Origin: Eudorina sp. 2006-703-Eu-15
Lineage: Eukaryota > Chlorophyta > Chlorophyceae > Chlamydomonadales > Volvocaceae
Direction: 5' to 3'
Assembly (NCBI GenBank): GCA_003117195.1
Contig: BDSI01000010.1
Coordinates: forward strand, 807,375 to 871,374
Length of the DNA stretch: 64,000 nt
Below the pieces are notes generated by a model, which searched no databases, was not told the DNA's origin, and was given only the letters and a program-made list of their open reading frames with translations. Made by a program: the position numbers and the translations under genes. Shown one piece after another: positions 11,201-22,970 of this stretch (position 1 is its first letter; each line of letters opens with the position of its first letter).

Positions 11201-14200
11201 GAGGGTGGAGGGGTGTGTTAGCAAGGAGAAAAGCTGAGGGGTGGAGGTGTGGGTGTGTGTGTGTGTGTGTGTGTGTGTAGAAAAGAGACCCAGGTGGTGG
11301 TGTGTGTGTGTATCGTTACATATCTGCCGGGCCGACGCTGGCCGGGGGCGCTAACCCGCCCCATACGGGAGACCGCCGAAGCACTCGCCCCCGGAAACGG
11401 GGAAAGGGGCGTAAGGGGCCTCTGTCCCCTCGCTCTCAACCAAGGGCGCGCGCCCGATCCCTGAGGATCGGTGACAGCTGTGCCCCCACAAGGGATTGGG
11501 CGGAAGCCCATTCCGGGCGGTCGGAGCCTCGCAGTCCGCTGTTCAACCTCCTCAAGTCCTTGCAGCACCCAGGGCGCGTTCCTCAGCAATTCGGAGGCGC
11601 GCCCCTGCCCGGTGCGGTAAAACTAGCCTGGTCTCGTCCCAACGTAATCGTACTAGCTAGGGTTGCACCCTCCGGCAGGCCTGCCCGCCCAGCTGAGTCC
11701 CAGCGGGGCGTCTCGCACGCGTCAGGCCTTGCTGGGTCCGGGTATGCAGTCGGGCGCTCCATGATGGGGCTATGGTTTGCACAAGGCAGCACATCACCAC
11801 GTAAGCATCCCTGTCGTACACCCCTTCCCGTCGCAAGCGTCCCTCGCCTACCCGTCCAGCTGCCAACTCCCACTGGTCTGGCTCTACCCCCCTCGGGCAC
11901 CCACGGACCCCCTATGTGTCCGGAGGTGGGCTTCCCTAGTCCGAATCCCTACCCCCTGGAGCCTCGCGCTGCTATCTATCCATCAAGAGTTTACGTGTGT
12001 TTAGAATTGCAACCCGCCCGCCCGCCCGATCCGAGTTTACGTGTGTGTGTGTTTAGAAAAGGAACCTCGCACCCACCCACAGCGCCCCCCCTCCCCCCCA
12101 CGCACATAGTCGAACCAGGTGAACTTGATGATCGCCCCGGGCAGCAGCATGTCCACATCCGACTGCAGCACGTCCTTGAACAGCTTCATGTACACGAACT
12201 CATCGCGGAGCTCCTGGAGCGCCGGGGAGCCGGACACACGCCGGGCGCTGCGGACCCGGGGCCGGAGAGGGGGGAGAGGGAGATCGGGGGAGTCGGAGAC
12301 GGGGTCCAGAAAACTGGTAGGCATACGGTATAGTCAGGGGGAGTCAGGGGAAGCCGATAGGGGCAGTCAGGGGAGGTCAATGGGGAGGGGCCAGGGGAGG
12401 TCAAAGGGGAGGTCAGGGGAAGCTGTTACCCCGGGCTGAGACACGGGCGGTTGTGCGGCTTACGGGCATTGCCGGGCTCATCCCTAGGCCCCTGGCATGT
12501 CACGCAACCCTGCCTTGCCTGCCAAACAACGCATCCACGACGTGCTTTATTATCATCAAGGATGTTATAGGTGCTTTATGCCAAAAAAACTCCTCGCTAG
12601 TGTTTCTTGCAGCACTGCCCCTCCGCAGTTCACAACCATTGCCTACCCGTTCCTGTACTTATGTACTACCCCCTCCACCTCGCGCTCCTCCTCCGCGCCT
12701 CCATGGCTTCTCCCTTATCCCCTCCTTCTTCCTCCTCCTCCTCCTTTCCCGGCCCTTTTTCTTCCTCCTCGTCCTCTTCCCCCTCCCCACCACCACCCCA
12801 CTCACCAGCACAGCCGCTTGTACCAGGGCCGGGTGTCCACCCCCAGGCTGTTGCTGTCCTCAGCCACGTCGTCCTTATTGACCGGCTTCTTCAGCCTGAG
12901 CCAGGAGGGGAGCGCGGGGAGGAGTACAGGGGAGGGGGCGCGGGAGGGACACGGGACATCAGCTGAGGGGGGGGGAGGGGGATGGGTAACATAGGAAATT
13001 GGTAGACTTTTCATTCTGCGCTGCTGCCAGAGCGACAGTTCGACTGGAAACAAATGGGGAAGGGAGGGGCCCCGGGACGCCAAGCGCCGGCGGGAGGGGC
13101 CTTATGCCCAAGGATCCTCAAGGGTCCGGTGAAAGGGGGGAAGGAGTAAAAGAGAAAACATGGGGGGGCCTTCTGGGAGGGGAAGGGACAGCCGTAAGGA
13201 CGAGTTTCACCGTTTCGGGACGTATTTGCGGTTTTGATGCCTTGGTTGATGGAAAGGAAAGGGGGACGACAGAGGAAGGGCAACCGATGGGTTGCATAGG
13301 GTGGGTGGGCATATAGGAAATTGGTAGACGCTTACAACCTGTGCTGCCGCGCTGCATAGGGTGGGTGGAGGTTGGCGCAGTGGGTAGGTGGCGGGCTGCG
13401 GGGACTTGGAGGGTACCGGCGGGGCTTATGCCCGGGGGACGCGACAAGAATCCCGCTCAGCTGCATCCGTGGGGGTTCAATCCCCTCTCTGTAAGTCTAG
13501 GGAAGGGACATGGGGGCCCAGCGCCCAAGGCCGGGCGCCAGGGGGTCATATACCCACGTACCTACCCCTCCCCCCCTCCCCGCCAGCGCGGATGGACAGG
13601 ATCCGGATTCGGATTCGGGATCCCACCTGAACGAGATCGCCAGTCGCTCGTACACGTTCATCTCGATCTGCCGCTTGAACAGCCCCCAGCGCAGGAACTG
13701 GATCTGTGGATACGGCAGGGTACGGCATCATGGTACGGAGCAGCCGGGCATTACGGATGAGATCTTGAGAAAGAGTGTGTACGGCATCATGGCCCCCGAC
13801 GTCTGGGAACGAACGACCCCAACCCCCGGGGGGCTGTGGTGTCGTGGGGATCCGTCGACTGCCGGCCTCCGCCAGATATAGATATATCACCGCAAAAAAG
13901 CTATTGAACTGCAGTTGTGATGATTTCAACGGGTATGTAACAGTCACGCTGCGCACTGCGAAATGCAGGCTGTGATTGTAGTACGGTATGATGTTGCTTG
14001 CCAGGCTGGTTCAGCACGCCTCCGCAGGATTGAAAGTGTGCAACCCCGCCCTTTCTTTCGCCCCGCACCCTCCCACCCCCACCCTCGCACAGCTGCACAC
14101 ACACGTCTTGCCCCCCTACCGTACAATGGCTCCAGCCAAACCATACAGCCACGGCCCCTCATCACTGCACAGTCCGCTACACATTCCCTGACGCCTGCCC

Positions 14201-17200
14201 CTGCCCCATCGCCTGTCCCTGTCCCCGTCGCCTGCCGCTGCCTCCCTTTTGTCAATAAAGACAGTCCCCATCGCCTCCCGCCCCACCTTTTTGAGGCGGG
14301 TCCCCCGGTAGTGGATCCGGTACTCCAGCACCTCGTCGGAGGCGGGGATGACCTCCAGACCCATGAGGCTCTTGTGGTTCTTGGCCTGGGGGAGGAGGGG
14401 AGGGCGGGGGCCGGGGGGGAGTATAGGAAATTGGTAGACATATGTATACTGCGTTGCTGGAGGGGGGGGGGCGGGTGAAGAATGCGGCAGGCCAAGAGGG
14501 TTGGGGTGGGGGTCGGTTTTGGGTGGGGGGAGGGGGCGCATATGGGGTAGGGGTGGAACCTTACGGTTGACGGTGTGACGATTCACCGTAATTACGGTAC
14601 CGCAATTACGGTGGGACCCTTTTTGACACAGGAATTTGACGGTATGACGGCGTAAGTGTAATTACGGTGCCTAACTAAGCTGTTTTACGGTGTGATGAAA
14701 CTTCTTACGGGGGATTGAACCGAACCATACCGGAATTGGGGCGAAAGTCCACTCCCCATCGCCGAATCCAACTCCGAACATTGTGTGTCCATCTAAAAGG
14801 CACAGTCCAGGCGCCCGCAAACGTTTGGCTCTCCAGCTGTCGGCTCCTAAGTACCAATTCTACCTCCAAAATGTCATGTTGCCTCCAAATGTACACCATG
14901 CAAGGAATATAAGCATGCGAAAGCTTTGATTATATAACATGCGAATAAGCAAGCGAAGTTGAGTTGGCCCCGCCGCGCGCGCAACGAAACAATATTTGTA
15001 GAGGTACATCCCTTCGCGTCCAAACCCCCTCCGGCCCTGAGTGGCGTCCTGGCGGTTTTCACATCCTAAAACCTTTCACTAAACCCCACCTTTCCCCCAG
15101 TTTCAGATGGCGGCGCCGCCCCTCCCGCGGCACCCCATCGGCCTTCCCCCACGAGCCCTCCTGCCCGCCCTCCTCCCTGCCGGATATTCGCTCTGGCAGC
15201 AGCGCAGTATGAATATGTCTACCAATTTCCTATACCCGCCCTTCCCCCCTCCCTCCCTGCCCCCTCCCTCCCTCTCACGTTCTCCAGGTCCTCCGGGGGC
15301 ATCTCCGAAAACTCCGCCTTGTCCAAGATCCGATCCAGCTCGCCGTACAGATCCGAAACCATGGCCTTCAGGTCCTTCCTGCGGTCGTGGAGTACGATGA
15401 TACCATCACGTGGGGTTCGGAGCCCGCTGGCACGCTTACCCCCGCCCCTCACCCCCGATCGGCCCCGGTCGGAGGCCCCCTGGAACAGGGACAGGTACAC
15501 GCCTGGAGCAGGGCCAGGTAACCCCCCTTTGAGCAGGGCCAGGTAACCCCCCTTTGAGCAGGGCCAGGTAACCCCCCTTTGAGCAGGGCCAGGTAACCCC
15601 CCTGGAGCAGGGCCAGGTAAACCCCCTGGAGCCCCCACTCACTTTGGAACCACCGGGCTTCGGTCCGCCGCTGCGTTCCTCCCATCACCCCCGCCCGCCG
15701 TAGCCGCCGCCGCCGTCTTGAATGCCAGCGTGTCCTTATCCGGGTCCAGGGGGGAGTACTTCTCGTCCGCGTCACCGTAGTCGATCTCCAGCCTGCGAAC
15801 ACACACACACACGCACACACACAGAGGTTATCTGGTAGGTATATCTGCACCTGGGCTGGGTCGGGCGGGTTCTTTTCCTTAGACGCACACACACGTTTTT
15901 CGCGTGCACGCATCATTACCTTATATTGCATCGTCTTGCGTCGTCTTCTGCTGTGCTGACTACACGGTGTTTTGTTTGCAGGTGGGTACATTGCGATAAC
16001 AACGAGAGGATCGCACGCACGCACAGCATTGTGGTGTGAGTCTGTGTGGCCAAGGCAGCCGACCAGCACCAGCTGGTAGTCCTCCACGACACCGTGACAC
16101 CAACAGCGCGCCACATCGCCAGCGTTCTTCCCACACCGAAGTCTTTTCATCTCATGGGTCGGGCATTGGGTACATTATATTTTATGTATGCATACGGGCA
16201 AATGTTTGGGCGCCACTCGGCCCCTTGCATGTCACGCACTCCTGTTCTGCCCCCCTCCGAAACACACGCACAAGCACACGCGGATCGGACTTCCCTTTCC
16301 CCTCCCCCTGTCTCTCCCCTTCTCCTTCGCCCTCCCGCACTGTCCCGTCCCTCTCACACGCACCGCAGCGTGTTCCTCAGCGATATCCACTTGCACAGCT
16401 CTGTGAACTTGCGGCCCGTCTCCGGGTCGGAGAACACCGCCGGGTAGTCCGCCAAGAGCTTGCCTGCAGCGGGGGCCGGGGAGGGGAGGGCAGGGTACAG
16501 GAGGCGGTAGATATATTTAGGGGAGGGGAGGGCAGTTCGTAAGAAAAACAGCCCAGACACACGGGGGCCAGGGAGGGGAAGGAGATTGGTAGACATACTT
16601 ATACTGCGCTGCTGTGGGGAGGGGAAGGAGAGGAAGGGACAGGGCAAGGGAGGGCGCGACCAGGGCAAGGGCTTGGGGTGCTAAGAGGGGGTGACGACCG
16701 CGAACCTAAGGACCGCGGAGACCCTGCCCCGTCCCGTCGCTGGGGCCCTGGTCCCGCCCTACCTCGCAGCTCCAGAAAGCCGAACGGGATGTACTGCTCC
16801 ACTGTACGGCTGTCCGTAGTCACGGCCGCGTGATCCACTGCCGCCTGCGGCGGCGGCTCCTTGGGCGGCTCTCGCTTGCCGGCTGCCCGCGCTGCCGCGC
16901 CGCCCGCAGGCGGCGGCCCCGCTGCTGCCGCCACCGCCGGCTCCGCCGCCGCGGCGGAGGGTGCGCCCTTGGTCATTCCTGAAGGCGGCCCCCGCACCTG
17001 AACCTCCGCTGTGGGGGTGCCGGGAATCGCGCCAGGGAGGGTTGCCGCCGGCTCCGCCGCCGGCGAGCTCTCCAGCAGCGGCGGCGGCGCCAGCGGCGCC
17101 GGCGCAACCCGTCTTGACGCGGACACCTGACGGGAGGGCGGGCGTGATACCTGCTGCTGCGGCGGCGGTGGCGGCGGCGACGCGGGCGGAGCGCCGACTG

Positions 17201-17707
17201 GGGGGTTGGACTGGCTGGGGCGCCGTGACGGTGGCAGCTGCGGCGGAGGCTCTGCCGCCGCCCCCGGCTCCGCCGCCGCTGCCGCCGGGCTGCCCAGGCC
17301 GGCTATGCTGGCGGGCTCGCGGGTCACGTCCGCGGCGGAAGGAGCGCTGGGAGGGGGGGGCTCCCCCTCCGGGACCGGCGCCGGCGGCGGCTGAGGGGAC
17401 GACGGCAGCGGCGGGACCAGTGATGGGAGCGGGGGCTTGGCGAGGGCCGGTCGTCCTGGGCCAACGGCGAGGGGCTCCAGGGCGGGCCGCTGGGGCAGCG
17501 GCCCAAGGGGCGCCAGGGCTGCCCGCGGTGCCGAACGCGGCGGAGCGGAGGCGCCCTCCGCGGGCGCGGCTGATGGTTAGGCGGAGGCAGGAGGGAAGGA
17601 GAGAAGGAGGGGCAATGGGGCCGAGGGAACGCTCGGGCGCAGCATGGAGCAGGGGCGGGGCCAAAGGATAGGATTCACAACTCACCCTGTCCTGTTTCCT
17701 CGGGCAT
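8275..17707 (-). CDS. DUF3754 / TMEM143-like membrane protein with WW-like C-terminus
   Basis: Sixteen exons: 17707-17686, 17569-16763, 16463-16364, 15792-15643, 15378-15279, 14385-14287, 13703-13627, 12895-12806, 12247-12106, 11188-11058, 10671-10536, 9893-9786, 9530-9405, 9127-8971, 8745-8630, 8334-8275. They join in phase to 2,421 nt (806 aa). Residues 1-260 are Pro/Ala-rich low complexity, possibly a targeting or disordered region. From about 265 the DUF3754 signature runs in order: VEQYIPFGFLEL, KYSPLDPDKDTL, LDKAEFSEMPPEDLE, LEYRIHYRGTR, IEMNVYERLAIS, KLFKDVLQSDVDMLLPG, two hydrophobic segments (about 530-573), NALYLLHNLNNNAGVISQLL, and MDFEVVDGMTKLDRLGLV. Residues 735-770 look like a WW domain (AWHECVDIF, then FWNAQTGESQYQEP) with the second Trp replaced by Tyr. 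The biochemical role of the family is unknown; mitochondrial or plastid membrane location is inferred only. Several introns carry the inward-facing motif repeats listed separately. Confidence 0.85.
10432..10478 (-). repeat. Intron-end motif repeat, copy 1
   Basis: Reads on the minus strand as GGAGATTGGTAGACAT then CTGCGCTGCTGCC. It lies about 60 bases inside the donor of DUF3754 exon 11, in sense orientation. Confidence 0.8.
12991..13037 (+). repeat. Intron-end motif repeat, copy 2
   Basis: GGAAATTGGTAGAC followed by CTGCGCTGCTGCCAGAGC. Near the 3' end of DUF3754 intron 7, antisense to the gene. Confidence 0.85.
13313..13358 (+). repeat. Intron-end motif repeat, copy 3 (diverged)
   Basis: ATAGGAAATTGGTAGACG with a diverged CTGTGCTGCCGCGCTGC tail, in the middle of DUF3754 intron 7. 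It is bracketed by two copies of GCATAGGGTGGGTG. Confidence 0.75.
14421..14462 (+). repeat. Intron-end motif repeat, copy 4
   Basis: GTATAGGAAATTGGTAGAC followed by ATACTGCGTTGCTGG, 35 bases from the acceptor of DUF3754 intron 5 and antisense to the gene. It faces copy 5 at the other end of the same intron. Confidence 0.85.
14565..14700. repeat. Cluster of palindromic TTACGGT motifs
   Basis: CCGTAATTACGG (perfect 12-bp palindrome at 14587-14598) with several TTACGGT/ACCGTAA relatives over 130 bases, inside DUF3754 intron 5. Confidence 0.7.
15190..15235 (-). repeat. Intron-end motif repeat, copy 5
   Basis: Minus strand GGAAATTGGTAGACATATTC then ATACTGCGCTGCTGCCAGAG, about 45 bases inside the donor of DUF3754 exon 5. 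It is the best-preserved copy and the inverted partner of copy 4 in the same intron. Confidence 0.9.
15506..15630. repeat. 25-bp tandem repeat, five units
   Basis: Unit starts GAGCAGGGCCAGGTAACCCC; five near-perfect copies in DUF3754 intron 4, directly beside the donor of exon 4. Confidence 0.95.
16581..16616 (+). repeat. Intron-end motif repeat, copy 6
   Basis: GGAGATTGGTAGACATACTT then ATACTGCGCTGCTG in DUF3754 intron 2, antisense to the gene. A weaker relative (GTACAGGAGGCGGTAGATAT) lies at 16494-16520, nearer the acceptor. Confidence 0.8.
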
Positions 17708-18644
17708 TTCGGCGCTAAGATGTCACGGCGAGCATGGCAAGTAAAAGGTAAAGCACGTCGTCAGAGGGAAGAACCTGCCAGAAAGCTCTTCTGCTTGGAA
17801 ATAAGATTCATCTCGCCACCTCGCTGATGGACAAGCGACAGCGGGGAACCTTAGCAAATATGTTTCAAGTCAGTCACACGGTCAACCAACGTTTATGAGA
17901 AAACGCACACAACGCGGGTTGGCAGGCAAGTATATGCTGTGTACAAACGAGCATAGTCTTCATGATGACTGTAGATTGGGTTGGGCGAGGGGGACAAGAA
18001 GTGAGAATTTCGTTCCCCGAACGCCGTACGTCCGCGGCTCAATGAAGTCGTTGAAAAGGCCAGTCAATTCTCATGTACATACTGAATATCAGGTTAATAG
18101 ACAGAAGCAGACCATGGTGCATTGGCTGACGCATCAAAGATAATCCCAGCACATGATACTTTATCCGTTCTGCATCCATTCATCCGACTGTCTTGTTACA
18201 ATGAAACAGAAGATGTCAACTCAATATTGAACACGCGGTTTTGGTGCCCAGCGCCGGTTTACGAATGAAGTCACATTACAACCTGTTTCAGGAGCATCAA
18301 CCCAACCCCATTAGTCCTTCAAGTTTCTGAAATTCGCAACATGAATAAGGCTGCTGCATCTCGCAGACCCCATACATTCTGCCCTGGACATGTCGCATCC
18401 AACACGCAGCTGCACGATGCAGTCGCAGCAGCCTGGGGGTCCCGCAGCCGCGCGAAGCCGTGCACCGGGGCGACCATCGCAGTTCGTCGCTGCTGAAAGG
18501 AATGCAAACCCCCCACCCCCTGAACGGGCGCGACACCGCTCCCCTGCTCCCCGGCGGTCTGCACACACAATGCGCGCGCCAGTCCGCAATACTCGGGCAG
18601 CATGCATGTGCCCTGATGTACCGTGTCACCCGTTGCATGAAAGA

Positions 18645-18720
18645 AAGAATGAATGAATGAATGAACGTTACGGCGGACCCCAACAAGGGATCAACGGTGT
18701 ATACCAGGGCAAGCCCCAGA
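18645..18720 (-). mobile_element. Non-LTR retrotransposon 3' end with ATTC tail
   Basis: Minus strand: CTGGGGCTTGCCCTGGTATA, then ACACCGTTGATCC, GGGGTCCGCCGTAACG and a (TTCA/ATTC)n tail. It is the same 3' end as at 21661-21739 in the other orientation; a short terminal fragment rather than a complete element. Confidence 0.65.
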
Positions 18721-21660
18721 AGGCATGCACGTGACTTGCGCTCGCGCTCGTGCGTCCTGGCCACCTGCCTCGGGGCGAGCACCGCTTGATCCCCACACAG
18801 ATGTGGCATGCAGCTGAGTAGCCCTTACCAGTTTTGCACTATCGTTAATACGCTTGCCGCTCGTGCACCCGCCACACGGTCGCCGTAATTCAGCTTGCGT
18901 TTTCGAACGAACAGGATGTTCCCGCGGTTCCCAGCACACTGGGCCGCCCCGTAGAGCGCGTGCACGAGCCACCCCATGTGGCGCGAATGGTAGGGGAGTC
19001 CTAGGGTTTTCAACACACGTGCGACTCGCGTGCTCCCGCTTCCCGTGGTCCATGTGGGTGCAGTGCTCCCTCATCCGCGTGCAACAGCCTGTCCGAGCGT
19101 CGGAGACACCCGTGAAGTGAGACCGGCAACGCCTGGGATTGTCGGCAGCAGCCTCAACGCAACCGGGCTTGTTGGCTGTTGGCCTGAAGTAAACGAGGAC
19201 ACCCGGCAGCGTACTGTATACTGAAGTGTGCCCGAGGGCGCTGCCTGGCCCTGCCTCGCCCGCCGGGTTTATGTTCATTTGGATGGCGGGCAGCTGCTTG
19301 CTGCCATTCAAATTCAAAACAAGACTTCGCAAACAATCTGAAGACCTTGGGGTGGATATATTATACTGCGTGGCGCTTGCAATCAATATACCAATGCAGG
19401 CTGAGGGACGAGCTGCAAGGAGCTGCTGATGCATCAGGACGTGCTGAACCCATCTGAATAACCGTACAGCCAAGTACCCCAACGACAGGGCATACTTTCT
19501 GATGCAGCAATTGATGGCAGTCCAGGAACGGTGCAGCACATTCAAGCAGCTGATCAATACTGCAAGCGGCCGTTTCAGCGTCGGTCGTTAGGGTCGTCGT
19601 CGGTATACGTAACCCCCGTAAGTAATTATCCGTTGCAATGGTAAAAATATATTTATTAAGATCACATCTACTCATTTCGTTAAGATCACATCTACGCACA
19701 CCTGCCAACACTATCTGTTGCTGCATAAGATACTCACTGCACATTCAGCAATGCAAGCAGAACATACGCACAATTATCAGGTGGTAGGTTGTACGCTTAC
19801 GAATTTCAAAGTTTCAAACGCTTTTCGCAAATGATTCGCGTGCGCGCGAACGGCAGTTGCATCCAGTAAAAAGAGGCGGGCGTCTCAAAAAGTGTACAAT
19901 CGAAATGTATAGAACTGTGAATAATGCTACAGATTTTGGATATAATTAAAATTCTCTGAGGTAAGTTGCTGCTGAACCCATCCCTGCGCTGCTGTGCATA
20001 ACGACCGCAAGGATATCGTGTTGCTGCGTGGAGGCCCTCACGCACACGCTTTCCGGTTCAGGCGGGAGTTATATTTACCGCAGCATGTGCGACCCGCACC
20101 ACTTGTACTTCACAGCAATTTGGCGCGTTGCGAGAGGCTCCTGGCGGTTTCGGACGAGTGCCAACTAACCATACCCGCAACAGCCAGAGCCCGGCAGTAC
20201 TACGTCGTCGAACGGAGTCAGAAGCGGTCAGAGTGTGACGGAGGTCAACTATCCACGTGATTTGCATGCTACATTTCGAACACATACGGCAATTCGGTTC
20301 CGAAAGGTATTTCGTCACAGATGTACCCTTCCCTCCCCTTGCACGAACGCAACTCCCCCACGAACCCAACCGCGCAGCCGCACCGATGGTCCGTAGAGCA
20401 CACATTTGCGTCATGCGATAGGTGTCCACACAAAGTTAAGGCCCCTGATGGCCGGCGAGGCCGCGGTCTTCACTTTTTTGGCCATTTCAACGGCGCAGCC
20501 CCACACCCCAATCCCGATCTGATTGCCAACCCCACCTCCTGGGTTGCGCGCCATGCGAGGTACATCACGGCATCGATCTCAGCGACATCGTCCTACAGCT
20601 GCCGTCACCGACAAGCAGAAGTTGAGGCGTCCCCGGTGGCCAAAACTCTTCCCTGGAAGAGGGGGCTGCGCTCTGGGCTCTGCGCTGCGTCAAACATCCC
20701 TTCAGGGCCTGTTGTCAGCGATATGTGTCATTGTGACCATTAGCGTGTGATAGGCTTGCAGCATGTGCAACTCTTCTTAAGGCACGCGTTACTTACAAGC
20801 CCCGCCCATGGGCGGCGTACGACAACAGCACCGTTGGTGCCTGGGAGGCACACGGCGGAGGCGGAGGCGGGCCAGGAGCATGGGCCCAAGGACAACTTGC
20901 CAGACAGTTGGCGTGAAGCCAGGTGGCCACACGGGACACGGCCCCCGCATGCTTGCCCTGTGCGCTGCTCGTCTGCACTTCGACGTTGGTCACAGCGGAG
21001 CCGCGCACTGCACGCGCAGGCAGCCGACGGCGCGGACGTCGTTACCGATTGACCAGTTTCGTGCATGATCAAAGGTCTGCATATCAGATTACATTGTGCT
21101 AGGGCGGGGCGCACGGAGTGTACCGTGGCCAAGATTGAGCACCCAACAAGATTGAGCACCCAACAAGATTGAGCACCCAACCTGCCCCTGACGAGGGCTG
21201 AGGCACGGGGCCCCCGTCCTCTATCTGTTTGAATACGTGATCCCCCACCTGGGGCCGAAGTTTGGGGACCTGGCCTACCCTCTGCTGGGGTAGGAGGCCA
21301 GGTTTCCGTGGGTATTTTGTTGCTTGGCCACGGTGTCTCTTTTGATGCGGGCGACTCCACTAGCGGTCGCTGGGCAGTGTCATGAGCCAGGCGTGGGTCT
21401 TCCAAGACCTCGAGAGGGTGCAGCGCTGAGTGCTTCAGGGGTGGTGGTAGCTGGGTAATGGGGTGCCTGTGTGGGCGACCTTCCCTGTGCTTGGTTTTAT
21501 CCACTTCTGGGGATTCCGCCCGCTGCTGTGCGTATCCCTTTGTTAGTGTTGCCCCGCTGTGCGCCTCTGCTTGCTTCAGGGTCTGTCTGGGTGGGGTCAT
21601 GGCCCGATGTGTATTTTATTGCGGCGTTGAGGTGTGAAGGTGTTTTGCCGCCTTTGGCGG

Positions 21661-21739
21661 TGGGGCCTGCTGGGGCTTGCCCTGGTATACACCGTCGATC
21701 CTTTTGGGGTTCGCTGTAACGCTCATTCATTCATTCATG
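21661..21739 (+). mobile_element. Non-LTR retrotransposon 3' end with ATTC tail
   Basis: GGGGCTTGCCCTGGTATACA then GGGGTTCGCTGTAACG and CTCATTCATTCATTCATG. The sequence just left of it (about 21180-21660) may be the 3' UTR of the same element, but no reading frame is recognisable. Confidence 0.65.
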
Positions 21740-22787
21740 TTGGGTCACGACGCGGCGAGGGACGACACGAATCCCTCCAGCGCCCTAGGTCATACTTGTC
21801 CTTTGCGCACATCGGTCCTTCCGTATACAAGGCTACACCTGGCCACACGTCAGTAGGCCGTAACAGGAAGTGTAACGGGTCCTTCCAGTGGAGACGCTGA
21901 CCATAAAAGTTCACTTTCAATGTTTCTTAACTTGCAGCAGCAGTCAGTGGATTGTCCATTTCATCCGGGTACAACTAAGCCTTGCTCCGTGGTACCTCCT
22001 TCGCGACTTTTTTGAGGACGCATCTACCCGTAACAAGTATGTAAGAAACTTTTGAAGCAAAACTTACCTTCACGCAAATTACCTGGCCATCGGCGGGTGA
22101 GCGGTTGCAGCCGCGCTGATGGAAGCAATCGTCACATGACGTTTTCATTTCTGAATGAAGTTAGTGGAGCTTTGTGTGGAGTTTTTAAACAAAGTCTTTT
22201 CTATCTGTGACTAAGGTATCGTGCCATCAACACGGCATGCAGCATGCAGTTCTACCTCATCACAGTAAAATACTAGCTTAACAAATCATACTCACACTTT
22301 GAAAGAATAGAAAAATGTGCATACGGTAATTGTGATCGTGCAGCAATGCTCTCAAAGTTGCGTGTGAATGAGCTAGGGTGGGCGCATATGCGACATCCTG
22401 CATCGTCTTGAAGAGATGCAACGGAGTACGCTTCCCAGTTTATGTAGAGAGAGCTTGATCTGTATAATGGATACCAAAGAAATCATGCCTGTTGCGGTGT
22501 AATAATCCAGGCTGATCGTTTGTGTGCATGAACAACCCGCGTGGCAGACGATGTCTACAGAGATGAAGTTCCGCAGTGCAATAGATTATTGTTCACTTGG
22601 AATTACACATTACATCCGTGACAAACATGTTCGAGAGGAATTTGTGTTAATACAGCATGCTGGATTTCGAACCAAAATAACAATTTTTAAATACAAAATA
22701 TCTGTTTCATGCGTCTTTTTTATTGCTTTGTGATACGGCGGCGATGGGAGGCATACGACACAGGAGTCCGGCGGTGTGCGGGTGCAG

Positions 22788-22795
22788 TATAAAAT
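22788..22795 (+). promoter_or_regulatory. Candidate TATA box of the pherophorin gene
   Basis: TATAAAAT 183 bases upstream of the pherophorin ATG, in a locally AT-rich stretch. Position is plausible given a leader of 100-150 bases; no transcript start is known. Confidence 0.4.
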
Positions 22796-22970
22796 GAAAC
22801 TAACCAGTACAACGATAATTAACTTGTTGTAGTCGAACTACACAAGGTAATTCACTTTTGTGTCAGTAGGTTGCCAGTTGCCTACTGTTCACAGGGATTT
22901 TACATAGTAATAGCTGGCACAGTTGGTTGCTGAGAACACACCTGGCGACGCGTCTCGCAGCTGGGAAGCC

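Larger units (their letters stand above)
17708..22970. other. Intergenic region, divergent promoters plus retrotransposon fragments
   Basis: A 5.3-kb stretch with lower GC than the genes and no convincing ORF. It separates two divergently transcribed genes (DUF3754 leftward, pherophorin rightward), so it should hold both promoters. Two copies of a retrotransposon 3' end lie at 18645-18720 and 21661-21739. A triple copy of AAGATTGAGCACCCAAC is at 21132-21181. The remainder (about 22000-22780) is AT-richer with nothing recognised. Confidence 0.6.
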
